Source of the DNA: Tragulus kanchil
Taxonomy: Eukaryota > Chordata > Mammalia > Artiodactyla > Tragulidae
Length of the DNA stretch: 64,000 nucleotides
NCBI GenBank assembly: GCA_022376925.1
Contig: JAIOJX010000024.1
Span: forward strand, 167,493,608 to 167,557,607
Reading direction: 5' to 3'
Position 1 is the stretch's first letter. The number at the start of each line of letters is the position of its first letter. A program made the translations under genes and the position numbers. Under the pieces are notes generated by a model that worked only from the letters and a program-made list of their open reading frames with translations, was not told the DNA's origin and made no database searches. Below are positions 34,222 to 45,813 of this stretch, one piece after another.

Positions 34222-36463
34222 ACCTTCATTTCCCCGATCTCTTGATCGCTTTCAACAACACGCTGGATCAGCGCTTGCTTGAAGACTGAGGAGGTTCCCA
34301 TGGTTTCCTTCTGAGAAGCTCCTGCGTATCGAATCCAGAGTTCCTCTGTTTTTCTCGTCCAGGATCTGGCAGACTTAGGAGAACAGTCCTCACACAGATT
34401 TCCTGGGAACTAGATTTTTAAAAGAAGTGTCTGTGGGAAAATATTCTCCGAGGACGAAGGGGCTCTGTTTTTTGCCTCTCCTTATTTCTCAAGCTCCCTG
34501 GGGAAAAGAAAGGATTCCAGGTCAGATCTTTTTTACAAGTAAGCTCCGCTGGACTGTCCCAATCCATGGCACGGGTTAGGAGGTTGTTTCATCGACTGTG
34601 GCTCGAAATAGATTAGACATAAACGGTGCCGCGGAGGATTCTTGATTACATAAAGATGTTCACTGCAAATATGTTGTAGGGGAATTTCCCTGGTAGACGC
34701 GGATCTCTCCTGCTAACGCGTCCACCAGGCGGATTCAGACCGGGGGACAGGAGCGGGGACACACCGCGGCCACGGCCTGCTGGCCAGCGGGCAAGGCGGA
34801 GGGAAGCAAACACAGGCAAAGGTCCGAGTGGAATGCGCCGCCGAGTCACAGGGCAGAGGAAGAAAAGAGTCTGGGTCATCCCGAAAGCGTTCCTTCCTCC
34901 CAGGGCAGATTCTGTGGGCAGCCGCAGCCGCCTCTCCCCGGGACAGAGGCACAGGGCCTCGGCTGGCGCCTCCTGCTCCATCTTCAGACTGAAAAGGAAG
35001 CCACCTTCAGGCAAATCACCCTTTCCTCCCAGGAAAGAAAAGAGAAGGAAACGGCGCCCTCCTCTCGGAAGAACCTGGCTGGGGTTTTGAATGCAGCCGG
35101 CCTGCGCTCTCTCCGCGGGGCGCGGCCGCAGTTCACACCCGGGGCTCGACCCCCTGGCGCCGCCTTGGGCACGAGGGTGGAACTGCGTTTAGTTGCCTAA
35201 GTCCCCCTGTCGCAGGCACCAGCCCTCTACCCAGCCGGTCTCCTTTTCCAGGCGTGCCTGTCACTGCGGAGCACATCTGACCCACACTGGGCGGTTCCCC
35301 AGGCTTCTCTCTTGAAGCTTTTCTAGGGACACTCCCTATATGACCTTCATTTCCCCGATCTCTTGATCGCTTTCAACAACACGCTGGATCAGCGCTTGCT
35401 TGAAGACTGAGGAGGTTCCCATGGTTTCCTTCTGAGAAGCTCCTGCGTATCGAATCCAGAGTTCCTCTGTTTTTCTCGTCCAGGATCTGGCAGACTTAGG
35501 AGAACAGTCCTCACACAGATTTCCTGGGAACTAGATTTTTAAAAGAAGTGTCTGTGGGAAAATATTCTCCGAGGACGAAGGGGCTCTGTTTTTTGCCTCT
35601 CCTTATTTCTCAAGCTCCCTGGGGAAAAGAAAGGATTCCAGGTCAGATCTTTTTTACAAGTAAGCTCCGCTGGACTGTCCCAATCCATGGCACGGGTTAG
35701 GAGGTTGTTTCATCGACTGTGGCTCGAAATAGATTAGACATAAACGGTGCCGCGGAGGATTCTTGATTACATAAAGATGTTCACTGCAAATATGTTGTAG
35801 GGGAATTTCCCTGGTAGACGCGGATCTCTCCTGCTAACGCGTCCACCAGGCGGATTCAGACCGGGGGACAGGAGCGGGGACACACCGCGGCCACGGCCTG
35901 CTGGCCAGCGGGCAAGGCGGAGGGAAGCAAACACAGGCAAAGGTCCGAGTGGAATGCGCCGCCGAGTCACAGGGCAGAGGAAGAAAAGAGTCTGGGTCAT
36001 CCCGAAAGCGTTCCTTCCTCCCAGGGCAGATTCTGTGGGCAGCCGCAGCCGCCTCTCCCCGGGACAGAGGCACAGGGCCTCGGCTGGCGCCTCCTGCTCC
36101 ATCTTCAGACTGAAAAGGAAGCCACCTTCAGGCAAATCACCCTTTCCTCCCAGGAAAGAAAAGAGAAGGAAACGGCGCCCTCCTCTCGGAAGAACCTGGC
36201 TGGGGTTTTGAATGCAGCCGGCCTGCGCTCTCTCCGCGGGGCGCGGCCGCAGTTCACACCCGGGGCTCGACCCCCTGGCGCCGCCTTGGGCACGAGGGTG
36301 GAACTGCGTTTAGTTGCCTAAGTCCCCCTGTCGCAGGCACCAGCCCTCTACCCAGCCGGTCTCCTTTTCCAGGCGTGCCTGTCACTGCGGAGCACATCTG
36401 ACCCACACTGGGCGGTTCCCCAGGCTTCTCTCTTGAAGCTTTTCTAGGGACACTCCCTATATG
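34222..36463. repeat. Tandem duplication L (34222-35342 and 35343-36463)
   Basis: An exact abutting duplication with a constant offset of 1121, no filler and no indel. It is the cleanest example and contains the CpG-rich patch. Adjacent flanks differ only beyond the boundary (CACCTTC on the left, ATGCCCTCC on the right). Confidence 0.97.
34690..35180. promoter_or_regulatory. CpG-rich patch (duplicated at 35811-36301)
   Basis: CpG density is clearly above the surroundings, with 'tccgcggggcgcggccgc' at about 35114-35131 and 'ctggcgccgcc' at 35154-35164. Such patches are often promoters or enhancers escaping methylation. No TATA box, exon or known gene start is seen. Open frames on both strands (34646-35014 minus, 34833-35090 plus) are expected in GC-rich DNA and I do not call them. 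Confidence 0.4.
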
Positions 36464-37202
36464 CCCTCCTCCATACATTCATTTTTCTAAAAAAAAAAGG
36501 TTTCCATTTGGCACGCATCTCTGGTAACTCAAGTGCCAGAAAGGTCCAGTTCAGTTCAGCCGGTCAGCAGCGTCTGGCTCTTTGGGACCCCATGGACCGC
36601 AGCAGCCAGGCCTCCCCGCTCTCCACCATCTCCCGGGCCCGCTCAAAGTCCTGTCAGCTGACTCAGGGAGGCCATCCAGCCAACTTGTCCTCTGGGGGCC
36701 CCTTCTCTTTTCGTTTTCTGTTTTCCCCAACATCAGGCTCTTTCCCAATGAGCTGTATCTTTGCATCAGGTGGCCAAAGTATCGGAGCATCAGCATCAGA
36801 ACTTCCAATGAATAGTCAGGGTTGGTTTCCTTTAGGAGTGACGGGTTGGATCTCCTTGCCGTCCAGGGGACTCTCAGGAGTCTTCTCCAGCTCCACAGTT
36901 CACAGGCATCAATTCTTTGGTGCTCAGCCTTCTTTATGATCCAACTCTCACTTCCATGTGACTACTGAGAAAACCACAGCTTTGACTATATGGACTTTTG
37001 TTAGTAAAGTAATGTCCCTGCTTTTGAATATGCTGTCAAGGTTTGTCATAGCTTTTCTTCCAAGGAGAAAGCACCTTTTAATTTCGTGGCTGCAGTCGCC
37101 ATCCGCAGTGATTTTGGAGCCCAAGAAAATAGTCTGTTACTCTTTCCACTGTTTGCCCATGTATTTGCCATGAAGTGATGTGACTGGATGCCATGATCTT
37201 TG

Positions 37203-37203
37203 G

Positions 37204-37234
<31 letters not shown>

Positions 37235-37551
37235 GATTTATTTATTTATTTTATTTTTGGGTGGGGGTCGGGTTGGAGAGGGAGGGGAGCAGGCGGGCCA
37301 CTTCTATTGGTCTTTGGCGTCTCTATTTTCATCCATCTCTGTTCTTTGGCTCCTGTGGGTCTCCCATCGCGGTGGCGTCTGTTGCAGAGCGCCGGCTCTG
37401 GGCACATGTGCTCCAGAGCTCTGGCTCGGTGATTGGACATGTCTGTCCAACCGCTCCGCGGCACGTGGGATCTTCCCAGGCCAGGGATCGAACCGGCGCC
37501 CCTTGCGCTGCAAGGCGGTGTCCCTATCCACTGGACCACCAGGGGAAGCCC
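37203..37551 (-). mobile_element. Young composite SINE, copy f, inside BovB
   Basis: Reverse orientation with a (GTTTT)n/(ATTT)n tail. The target-site duplication is TGATCTTTG (37194-37202 and 37552-37560). The dyad reads 'gggcacatgtgctcc' instead of 'gggcgcatgcgctcc', as CpG decay would give. The head '...ccactggaccaccaggggaagccc' is complete. Confidence 0.92.
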
Positions 37552-38340
37552 TGATCTTTGTTTTTTGAATGCTGAGCTTTAGCCCAGATTTTTCACTCTC
37601 CTCTTTCATCAAGAGGCTCTTTAGTTTCTCTTTGCTTTTTGCCATAAGGGTGGTATCATCTGCATATGTAAGGTTATTGATATTTCTCCTAGCAATCTTG
37701 ATCCATCTTGTGCTTCATCCAGACCAGCATTTCCTGTGATGTACTCTGCATATAAATTAAATAAGCAGGGTGACAGTATACAGCCTTGATGTACTCCTTT
37801 CCCAATTTGGAACCAGTCTGTTGTTTCACATCTGATTCTAACTGTTACTTCTTCTCCTGCATACAGGTTTCACAGGAGGCGGCTAAGGTCATCTGGTATT
37901 CCCACCTCTTTCAGAATTTTCCAGTTTGTTGTGATCCACACAGTCAAAGGCTTTAGTGTAGTCGATGAAGATGTTTTTCTAGAATTCCCTTACTTTTTTT
38001 TATGACCTAACGAATGTTGGCAATTTGATCTCTGGTTCCTCTGCCTTTTCTAAATCCAGGTTGTACATCTGGAAATTCTCAGTTCATGTACTGCTGAAGC
38101 CTAGCTTGGAGGATTTTGAGCATTACTTTTCTAGTGTGTAAAATGGGTGCAGTTTGGACATTCTTTGGCATTGCCCTTCTTTGGGATTGGAATGAAAATT
38201 GACCTTTTTGAGTCCCGAGACCACTGCTAGGTTTTCCCAATTTGCTGGCATATTGAGTGCAGCACTCTAATACCATAATCTTTTAATATTTGAAATAGCT
38301 CAGTTGGAATTTGATGACATCCTAGCTCTGTTCATCGTAG

Positions 38341-38854
38341 TGAAAGGGGTGAACAGGCAGACTTAGTAAGGAGGACAGCAGTTTAGGAGAACGGGGAACA
38401 AATATTTTTAGCCAAGGTGCCTTCACCTCGATTGCCACACGTATGACAATAATCCATTTTGCCTAAGACCGTCTTCAAGCCCAGAGCTAATAACAAGAGT
38501 GCATCTTGCTGGAGGACATGTTGCTCCTTCTTAGCTTGTACTTATGCTGTCTAAAGATGTATGTTGTGGGTGTGGATCTGCTAAGACCTTTATCACCTTA
38601 AAATATCTTTTGATCTATTGTTAATAACCAACTGGAAAAGTAGAAAACGCCTCGCCTAAGCTATCTTCTGAGGGCACTCCTCTATCCCTCTTCTGGTTCC
38701 TTCAGCTGGAAGCTTTATCTATCCCTTTTTTCTTTTATAAGCTTTTCCTGCATGAAGTGTGACCAAAGCCAAGTCTTTCTGATCCCAATGTGAAATCTCC
38801 TTTGGAAATGAAGACTCCGACACCGTTCACGGTAAGCTATCTACCGGTCATCCA
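38341..38854. mobile_element. Candidate solo LTR inside BovB
   Basis: About 514 bases of non-BovB sequence interrupt BovB between 'ttcatcgtag' and 'ttagtaatgg'. The insert starts TG and ends CA, with a 4-base direct repeat GTAG/TTAG (one mismatch). The length and TG...CA ends fit an LTR. I cannot fix its family or orientation and see no clear AATAAA. Confidence 0.5.
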
Positions 38855-38989
38855 TTAGTAATGGTTCCTTGTGCCCACTTGACTTCACGCTCTAAGATGT
38901 CTGGCTCTAGGTGAGTGATCACATCGTCATGGGCATCTGGTTCATTAAAAAAAATTTTTTTTATAGTTCTTCTGTGTATGTCTTCTAAA

Positions 38990-39178
38990 ATTGTATTTAT
39001 TTATTTTTGGCGATTCTGGGTTTTCACTGCTGCCACAGGCTCGAGAGCACAGGCTTAATAGTTGTGGCTTTCGGGCTTAGTTGCTCCGCAGCGTGTGGGA
39101 TCTTCCTGGATCAGGGATTGAACCCGTGTCTCCTGCATTGGCAGGCAAACTCTTTACCACTGAGCGACCAGAGAAGCC
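38990..39178 (-). mobile_element. CHR-type SINE inside BovB
   Basis: Reverse orientation: 'atttatttatttttggcgattctggg' (in pieces), 'gctccgcagcgtgtgggatc', 'gggattgaacccgtgtc' and the end 'gaccagagaagccc'. Confidence 0.78.
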
Positions 39179-39194
39179 CTGTGCAATTTTTTTA

Positions 39195-39969
39195 AAAATA
39201 ATTTTATTTATTTATTTTATTTTTGGCTGTTTTGAGTGTTCGTTGCTACACAAGGGCTTTTCTCTAGCTGCAGTGGCTTCTCTTGTTGCAGAGCACGGGC
39301 TCCAGGGTGCTTGAGCTTCAGTAGTTGAGGCCTGTGGGCTCAATCGTTGTGGCTTCTGGGCTTGGTTGTGTCGACTAAGAAGATGAACAACTTGAGAGTT
39401 GTGGGTTAAGTTTTATTTGGGGCATAATTAGGACTGCCGCCCGGGAGACAGCACCCCAGAGAGCTCTGAGAGACGGCTGCAAAGCAACAGCAGGAGAAGG
39501 GTCAATATTCAAGGATTTTGGTGAGGGGGGAGTTTCATATCATTAAACAGTCTTTTCACAAAGGGTCCCAGTTAGTCACGAGGCTCTGATGTCACCATGA
39601 GGAGATTTAGTGCTTTTCTAAATATGAGGAGATGCAAGGATTGAGATCATAAAAGCTGTTGCTAAAAGCATCCACCTGTCTAAAGACCTGCCCCACCAGG
39701 TTCCCTGGAGCACAGAGGGCCTCTCCCCAACCCTGATCTCCATCAGGGGGTATTGAAGGTCAGTCGCTCTCAATAGCACAGGGTCCGGTCCCTGCAAAGG
39801 CAGACGGGAAATGTCCTTGTTGTCCAGACATGGGTAATGTAATTGGTAAATGCCAGTTTGTAGTTGACAGTTGCTTCACAGCATGTGGGATCTTCTCAAA
39901 CCAGGGGTCAAATCTGTGTCTCCTGCATTGGCAGGCAGATTCTTTACCACTGAGCTAGGAGGGAAGCCC
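39195..39969 (-). mobile_element. CHR-2-like SINE split by a solo LTR
   Basis: The left part 39195-39368 holds the tail and body ('ttttggctgttttgagtg', 'cagagcacgggctccagg', 'gtggcttctgggcttgg'). The right part 39870-39969 holds the tRNA-derived head ('agcatgtgggatcttctc', 'ctgcattggcaggcagattc', 'gagctaggagggaagccc'). Removing the LTR and one copy of GTTG restores a continuous SINE. Confidence 0.8.
39369..39869 (-). mobile_element. Solo LTR with 4-base target duplication
   Basis: Starts TGTCGACTA and ends TAGTTGACA, which are inverted repeats with one mismatch, flanked by perfect GTTG repeats (39365-39368 and 39870-39873). On the minus strand AATAAA lies about 40 bases before the CA end, giving the orientation. 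Length 501. No internal retroviral genes are present. It is younger than the SINE it splits. Confidence 0.85.
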
Positions 39970-42019
39970 TCTTCTGTGTATTCTTTCCACCTCTCTTTAA
40001 TACCTTCTGCTTCTGTTAGGTCCATACAATTTCTGTCCTTCATTGTGCATATCTTTGCATGAAATGTTCCTTTAGTAATTTTCTAATTTTCTTGTAGATG
40101 TATCTAGTCTTTGCCATTCTGCTGTTTTCCTCTATTTTTTTGCATTGCTCGCTTAAGAATTCTTTCTTATCTCATCTTGCTATTCTCTGAAACTCTGCAT
40201 TCAGATGGGTGATCCTGTAACAAACTGTAAATCAATCAGTAAACGAGCATTTCTGAAATCCATTTAAATATTTTATAGTTTCATTCAGATATAGCTTACA
40301 TACCATAAAATTCATCCATTATAAGTGAATGGTCAATTATTTTTAGTAAATTTATAGTGCTGTGCAACCACTGTTATAACTTAGATTGAAAACATTTTCA
40401 AAACCCTATAAAATTCCCTCATGAGTATTTGCACTCAATTTCATTTCTAGTTTCAGGCAACTACTGACCTGATTTTTATCTCCACAGATCATATCCTTTT
40501 CTGATCATATCATATAAATGGAATCATACAATATACCCTGTTTTGTAACTGGCTTAATTTACTGATTATAACGTTTTCAAGGTTCATCCATGCAGTACGG
40601 GCTTAATTTCTTTTTATGTATGAAAAATAAAAATCAGTCCATTGTATGGATATTTATTTTATTTACCTATCATCAATTTATGGACATTTGGGTTAATTCT
40701 AGCTGTCAACAGAGGGCAGAAATTTATGGAAAAATGTTAGAGGAAGGAATGATTCCCTAGAGATAAATCCTAAAAAGAAGTCGGCTGAATTCTCTGTGGG
40801 CAAAGGGGTGAAATCTAAAACTTTCAAAGTGAAAGTTAATGTTTATGTACAAAATGCTTCTGAGGAAAGTAATACTTCCTGATCTGGGACAAGTTGCTTC
40901 GATGGAGGGGAAGTGGGTGGCTGGGGAGTGGAAGGGCTGTTTGTAGTTGACAGTTGCTTCACAGCATGTGGGATCTTCTCAAACCAGGGGTCAAATCTGT
41001 GTCTCCTGCATTGGCAGGCAGATTCTTTACCACTGAGCTAGGAGGGAAGCCCTCTTCTGTGTATTCTTTCCACCTCTCTTTAATACCTTCTGCTTCTGTT
41101 AGGTCCATACAATTTCTGTCCTTCATTGTGCATATCTTTGCATGAAATGTTCCTTTAGTAATTTTCTAATTTTCTTGTAGATGTATCTAGTCTTTGCCAT
41201 TCTGCTGTTTTCCTCTATTTTTTTGCATTGCTCGCTTAAGAATTCTTTCTTATCTCATCTTGCTATTCTCTGAAACTCTGCATTCAGATGGGTGATCCTG
41301 TAACAAACTGTAAATCAATCAGTAAACGAGCATTTCTGAAATCCATTTAAATATTTTATAGTTTCATTCAGATATAGCTTACATACCATAAAATTCATCC
41401 ATTATAAGTGAATGGTCAATTATTTTTAGTAAATTTATAGTGCTGTGCAACCACTGTTATAACTTAGATTGAAAACATTTTCAAAACCCTATAAAATTCC
41501 CTCATGAGTATTTGCACTCAATTTCATTTCTAGTTTCAGGCAACTACTGACCTGATTTTTATCTCCACAGATCATATCCTTTTCTGATCATATCATATAA
41601 ATGGAATCATACAATATACCCTGTTTTGTAACTGGCTTAATTTACTGATTATAACGTTTTCAAGGTTCATCCATGCAGTACGGGCTTAATTTCTTTTTAT
41701 GTATGAAAAATAAAAATCAGTCCATTGTATGGATATTTATTTTATTTACCTATCATCAATTTATGGACATTTGGGTTAATTCTAGCTGTCAACAGAGGGC
41801 AGAAATTTATGGAAAAATGTTAGAGGAAGGAATGATTCCCTAGAGATAAATCCTAAAAAGAAGTCGGCTGAATTCTCTGTGGGCAAAGGGGTGAAATCTA
41901 AAACTTTCAAAGTGAAAGTTAATGTTTATGTACAAAATGCTTCTGAGGAAAGTAATACTTCCTGATCTGGGACAAGTTGCTTCGATGGAGGGGAAGTGGG
42001 TGGCTGGGGAGTGGAAGGG
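39857..42019. repeat. Tandem duplication M (39857-40936 and 40940-42019)
   Basis: Constant offset 1083 with a 3-base filler. It begins 13 bases inside the right end of the solo LTR. The content is the SINE head, the BovB 5' part and an old L1 fragment. Confidence 0.96.
40245..40715 (-). repeat. Ancient L1 3' fragment (duplicated at 41328-41798)
   Basis: 'tttcattcagatatagcttac', 'gtgctgtgcaaccactgtta', 'tggaatcatacaatatacc' and 'tccattgtatggatatt' in this order recall old mammalian L1 3' regions read from the minus strand. Confidence 0.6.
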
Positions 42020-43186
42020 AGCGTGTCTTAGTATAACTTTTTGTACATTATGAATTTTGAAAAAAGTGAACTTAGCATCTGTTTAAAATAAAAGCTAAAA
42101 AAAACCACCCCTTCACCCATTTGTGTATATTTTCCGGTGAGACAGCCCTGCTTAGGAAGTTGGGGCTGCTCATGTTCTTGTGGAGAATGAACTAGTTGCC
42201 TACTACTGACCTAGGACCGTCTTCTTAAAATGTACGGAGTCACTTCCCTGCCCCATCTTCAGCTCAGTGAGAGCCACCGTCCTCCCTGACCGGAAGAAGA
42301 GACGGGAACCCCAGGTCTTGGGGGCTTAATTGAATGGGTTCAATCCCTGTGACAGTATGTCATTCTGAGTGAAATGACCTGGGACAGAGGTAGAGATGGT
42401 AAAAGGAAAGAGAACAGTCCATATTTACAGAAAAATTTACGGCCTCAAATTACAAGCTTAAAAAAGAACATCACATACCCTTCATTTCCGGCAGGACTTG
42501 GCGCCCGTCTCCGAACAGGAAGCCACGAGCAGCCTCCTCACCATCGACGCAGGGAAGATCCAGGGGAACTGGTCCAGGCGCAGAATCCGGATCTAGGGCT
42601 GTGATTTCAGTTCTGTGATCTTAGACAAGTGGCTTCCACAATCTAAGTATTAGTATCCCTTTCTACAAAATTAGTAATTGGATGGTACCTGAACTCCAAA
42701 TATTCCACAGTTCCCACATCTTAGAATTATAAATCTCATAGGGCCTGCCATATAGTTCCACAGCTTTTCCTATCAGGTATTTCTCTTCTGGGCTTTTGAC
42801 ACTTGTTTCTTAGCTCTACTTTTAATTTTTAGCTTTGGGAGGTGGAAACCAGCAGAGGAATAGTAGGAATTGGTGGGTTTTCAGTGATCTTTCTGTCTCA
42901 GCAACTACTGTTCATAACCTGGTCAACTGGAGACAATTCTATATTGTATTATATTATTTTATATCACATTATCATATTGTTTTGTATATTTTTCCAAAGT
43001 TCTCTCTCTTCTGAGAACTCTCTTGTCTTTGCAAGCGCTTGCCTTACCCCCACATTCTTTTGCTGTTCACGGGCTGTGCTCATCTATTGACCGTTGTGAC
43101 TGAATTATAATGCTTACTTCAACAAATGAGTCCCTTCTAAGTACCAGATATGCAGTTTTCAACCATTTTGGTTTTAGGACTCCTCC
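42020..43186. other. Unique DNA with a small AT-rich simple stretch
   Basis: No recognised gene. A TATTGTATTATATTATTTTA-type simple stretch lies at about 42941-42985. Open frames (42374-42604, 42842-43090) lack support. Confidence 0.45.
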
Positions 43187-43315
43187 ACATGTTAGCAATT
43201 ATTGAGGATCCCCTCAAAGCCTTTGTTTATATGGGCTGCATGTACAGTTACATACTGAATTAACAAAATAAAACAAAAATTTAAACTATTAGTTGAATTT
43301 CAAATAACAACAATA

Positions 43316-43543
43316 AGGGCTTCCTTGGTTGTCCAGTGGTTAAGAATCCACCTTGTAATGCAGGGTTTGCTCCCTTGGATCCCTGGCGCGGGAGCTAAGA
43401 TCCCACATGCTGCAAAGCAACTTAGCCCTTGTGCCACAACTAAAGAGTCTGAGACCCGCTATAAAAGATCCCAAGTGACACGAAGAAGATCTCACTTGTC
43501 GCAAGTGAGCTCTGACACAGCCAAATAAAATAATTAATTAAAA
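43316..43543 (+). mobile_element. CHR-type SINE (duplicated at 44429-44656)
   Basis: 'gggcttccttggttgtccagtgg' (in pieces), 'taagaatccaccttgtaatgc', 'gctaagatcccacatgctgc' and 'gacacagccaaataaaataa' give a CHR SINE with a diverged body. Confidence 0.8.
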
Positions 43544-43815
43544 GTTAAAAATAGCAACAATAAACCTATTACATGTTAGCAACATTTATATAAAACAGGT
43601 ATGTATTCAAAATTAGAAGTGAGAGGAGCGGCACTGTTTCACAGACTTGCACATCTCATGTCAGACTTAACACAAAACAGCTGGACATTCCCATGCCTGG
43701 TTCTGCATTTGGTCCATACTTTGGGTTTGTAGTAGTTTCCTGGGACTGCTGTACCCAATTACCGCGGTGGCTCAAAACAACAGAAATGTCATCCTTTACG
43801 GATTCAGCCTATTCC

Positions 43816-44013
43816 GCGGAAAAGACCCTGATGCTGGGAAAGACGGAGGGCAGGAGGAGAGGGGGCGGCGGCGGAGGAGACGGCTGGAGGGCATCGCTGA
43901 CTCGATGGACGTGGCTCTGACCAAACTCGGGGAGAGAGTGGAGGACAGGCAAGCCCGACGTGCTGCGGTTCATGGGCTCGCAGAGCCGGACATGACTTAG
44001 CAACTGAACAACA
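43816..44013 (+). mobile_element. BovB/Bov-tA 3' region (duplicated at about 44929-45123)
   Basis: 'aaaagaccctgatgctggg', 'gagggcatcgctgactcg' and 'gagccggacatgacttagc' followed by AACAACAAC are the BovB 3' end, rich in CpG and with a GGC run at 43862-43874. Confidence 0.78.
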
Positions 44014-45400
44014 ACGGTTTTGGAGGCCAGAAGTTCAGCATCAGTCTCACCGGGTGCAAATCGAGGTGTGTGCGGGGAAGCCCCCGCTCTGGAGGCCCGA
44101 GAGGAAATGTCATTCCTCGCTGCTTCCCGCTTCCGTGGCCGCTGGCCCTCCTTAGCTTGCGATGATTTGTTCCAGTCTCTGCCTCATTAAGTTGTGGTGG
44201 CTAATCTCTCTGCCCCTCTCTCAGAACAACATTTATGATGGCATTTAAAGCCCACTGGGATAATTCAGGATAGTTTAGTTTCTTTATTTATCAAACAAAA
44301 CATGTTAGCAATTATTGAGGATCCCCTCAAAGCCTTTGTTTATATGGGCTGCATGTACAGTTACATACTGAATTAACAAAATAAAACAAAAATTTAAACT
44401 ATTAGTTGAATTTCAAATAACAACAATAAGGGCTTCCTTGGTTGTCCAGTGGTTAAGAATCCACCTTGTAATGCAGGGTTTGCTCCCTTGGATCCCTGGC
44501 GCGGGAGCTAAGATCCCACATGCTGCAAAGCAACTTAGCCCTTGTGCCACAACTAAAGAGTCTGAGACCCGCTATAAAAGATCCCAAGTGACACGAAGAA
44601 GATCTCACTTGTCGCAAGTGAGCTCTGACACAGCCAAATAAAATAATTAATTAAAAGTTAAAAATAGCAACAATAAACCTATTACATGTTAGCAACATTT
44701 ATATAAAACAGGTATGTATTCAAAATTAGAAGTGAGAGGAGCGGCACTGTTTCACAGACTTGCACATCTCATGTCAGACTTAACACAAAACAGCTGGACA
44801 TTCCCATGCCTGGTTCTGCATTTGGTCCATACTTTGGGTTTGTAGTAGTTTCCTGGGACTGCTGTACCCAATTACCGCGGTGGCTCAAAACAACAGAAAT
44901 GTCATCCTTTACGGATTCAGCCTATTCCGCGGAAAAGACCCTGATGCTGGGAAAGACGGAGGGCAGGAGGAGAGGGGGCGGCGGAGGAGACGGCTGGAGG
45001 GCATCGCTGACTCGATGGACGTGGCTCTGACCAAACTCGGGGAGAGAGTGGAGGACAGGCAAGCCCGACGTGCTGCGGTTCATGGGCTCGCAGAGCCGGA
45101 CATGACTTAGCAACTGAACAACAACGGTTTTGGAGGCCAGAAGTTCAGCATCAGTCTCACCGGGTGCAAATCGAGGTGTGTGCGGGGAAGCCCCCGCTCT
45201 GGAGGCCCGAGAGGAAATGTCATTCCTCGCTGCTTCCCGCTTCCGTGGCCGCTGGCCCTCCTTAGCTTGCGATGATTTGTTCCAGTCTCTGCCTCATTAA
45301 GTTGTGGTGGCTAATCTCTCTCTGCCCCTCTCTCAGAACAACATTTATGATGGCATTTAAAGCCCACTGGGATAATTCAGGATAGTTTAGTTTCTTTATT

Positions 45401-45745
45401 TAATTAAATCAATTAATTCATTTATTCTTGACCATTCTGGGTTTTCACTGCTGCTGCAAGTTCTTCTCTAGTTGCAGGGGCTACCCTGCAGCTGAGGTGA
45501 GCAGGCTTCTTGTTGCGGTGTCTCCTCTTGCTGTGGAACTCGGGCTCTAGGGCACACGGGCTTCAACTGTTGCAGCACACGGGCTCCACAGCGGCGGCTC
45601 CGAGGCTCTAGAGCACAGGCTCCATCGTTGTGGCTCACGGGCTTCGTTGCTCCACCGCATGTGGGATCTTCCTGGATCAGGGACTGAACCCATGTCTCCT
45701 GCATGGGCAGGTGAACTCTTCACCACTGAGCTACCAGGGAGGCCC
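45401..45745 (-). mobile_element. CHR-2-like SINE with an 18-base target duplication
   Basis: Reverse orientation, full length, ending '...gctaccagggaggccc'. The direct repeat TAGTTTAGTTTCTTTATT is perfect over 18 bases (45383-45400 and 45746-45763), which argues for a fairly recent LINE-driven insertion. Confidence 0.9.
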
Positions 45746-45813
45746 TAGTTTAGTTTCTTTATTGCAAGACCCTTAATCACATTTCACTCTATAGGGAACA
45801 TTCACAGAATTCA

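Larger units (their letters stand above)
36541..40222 (-). mobile_element. Old BovB (RTE) LINE, broken by insertions
   Basis: Minus-strand pieces of the BovB polyprotein are readable: the C-terminal region at 36551-36960, SLLMKEESEKSGLKLSIQKTKI-like sequence near 37560-37640, and VMLKILQARLQQYMN from the reverse transcriptase at about 38082-38126. Further 5' pieces occur at 38859-38945 and 39970-40222 ('catatctttgcatgaaatg', 'ctttgccattctgctg'). It is interrupted by SINE copy f, a candidate LTR (38341-38854), two CHR SINEs and a solo LTR. Many stops make it inactive. Confidence 0.88.
43187..45402. repeat. Tandem duplication N (43187-44290 and 44300-45402)
   Basis: Offset 1113, ending at 1112. 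The right copy has one fewer GGC triplet ('gggggcggcggc' versus 'gggggcggc') and one more CT pair ('ctctctctgcccc'). The filler is 44291-44299. The left copy ends exactly where a CHR SINE's A/T tail begins in the right copy. Confidence 0.95.
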
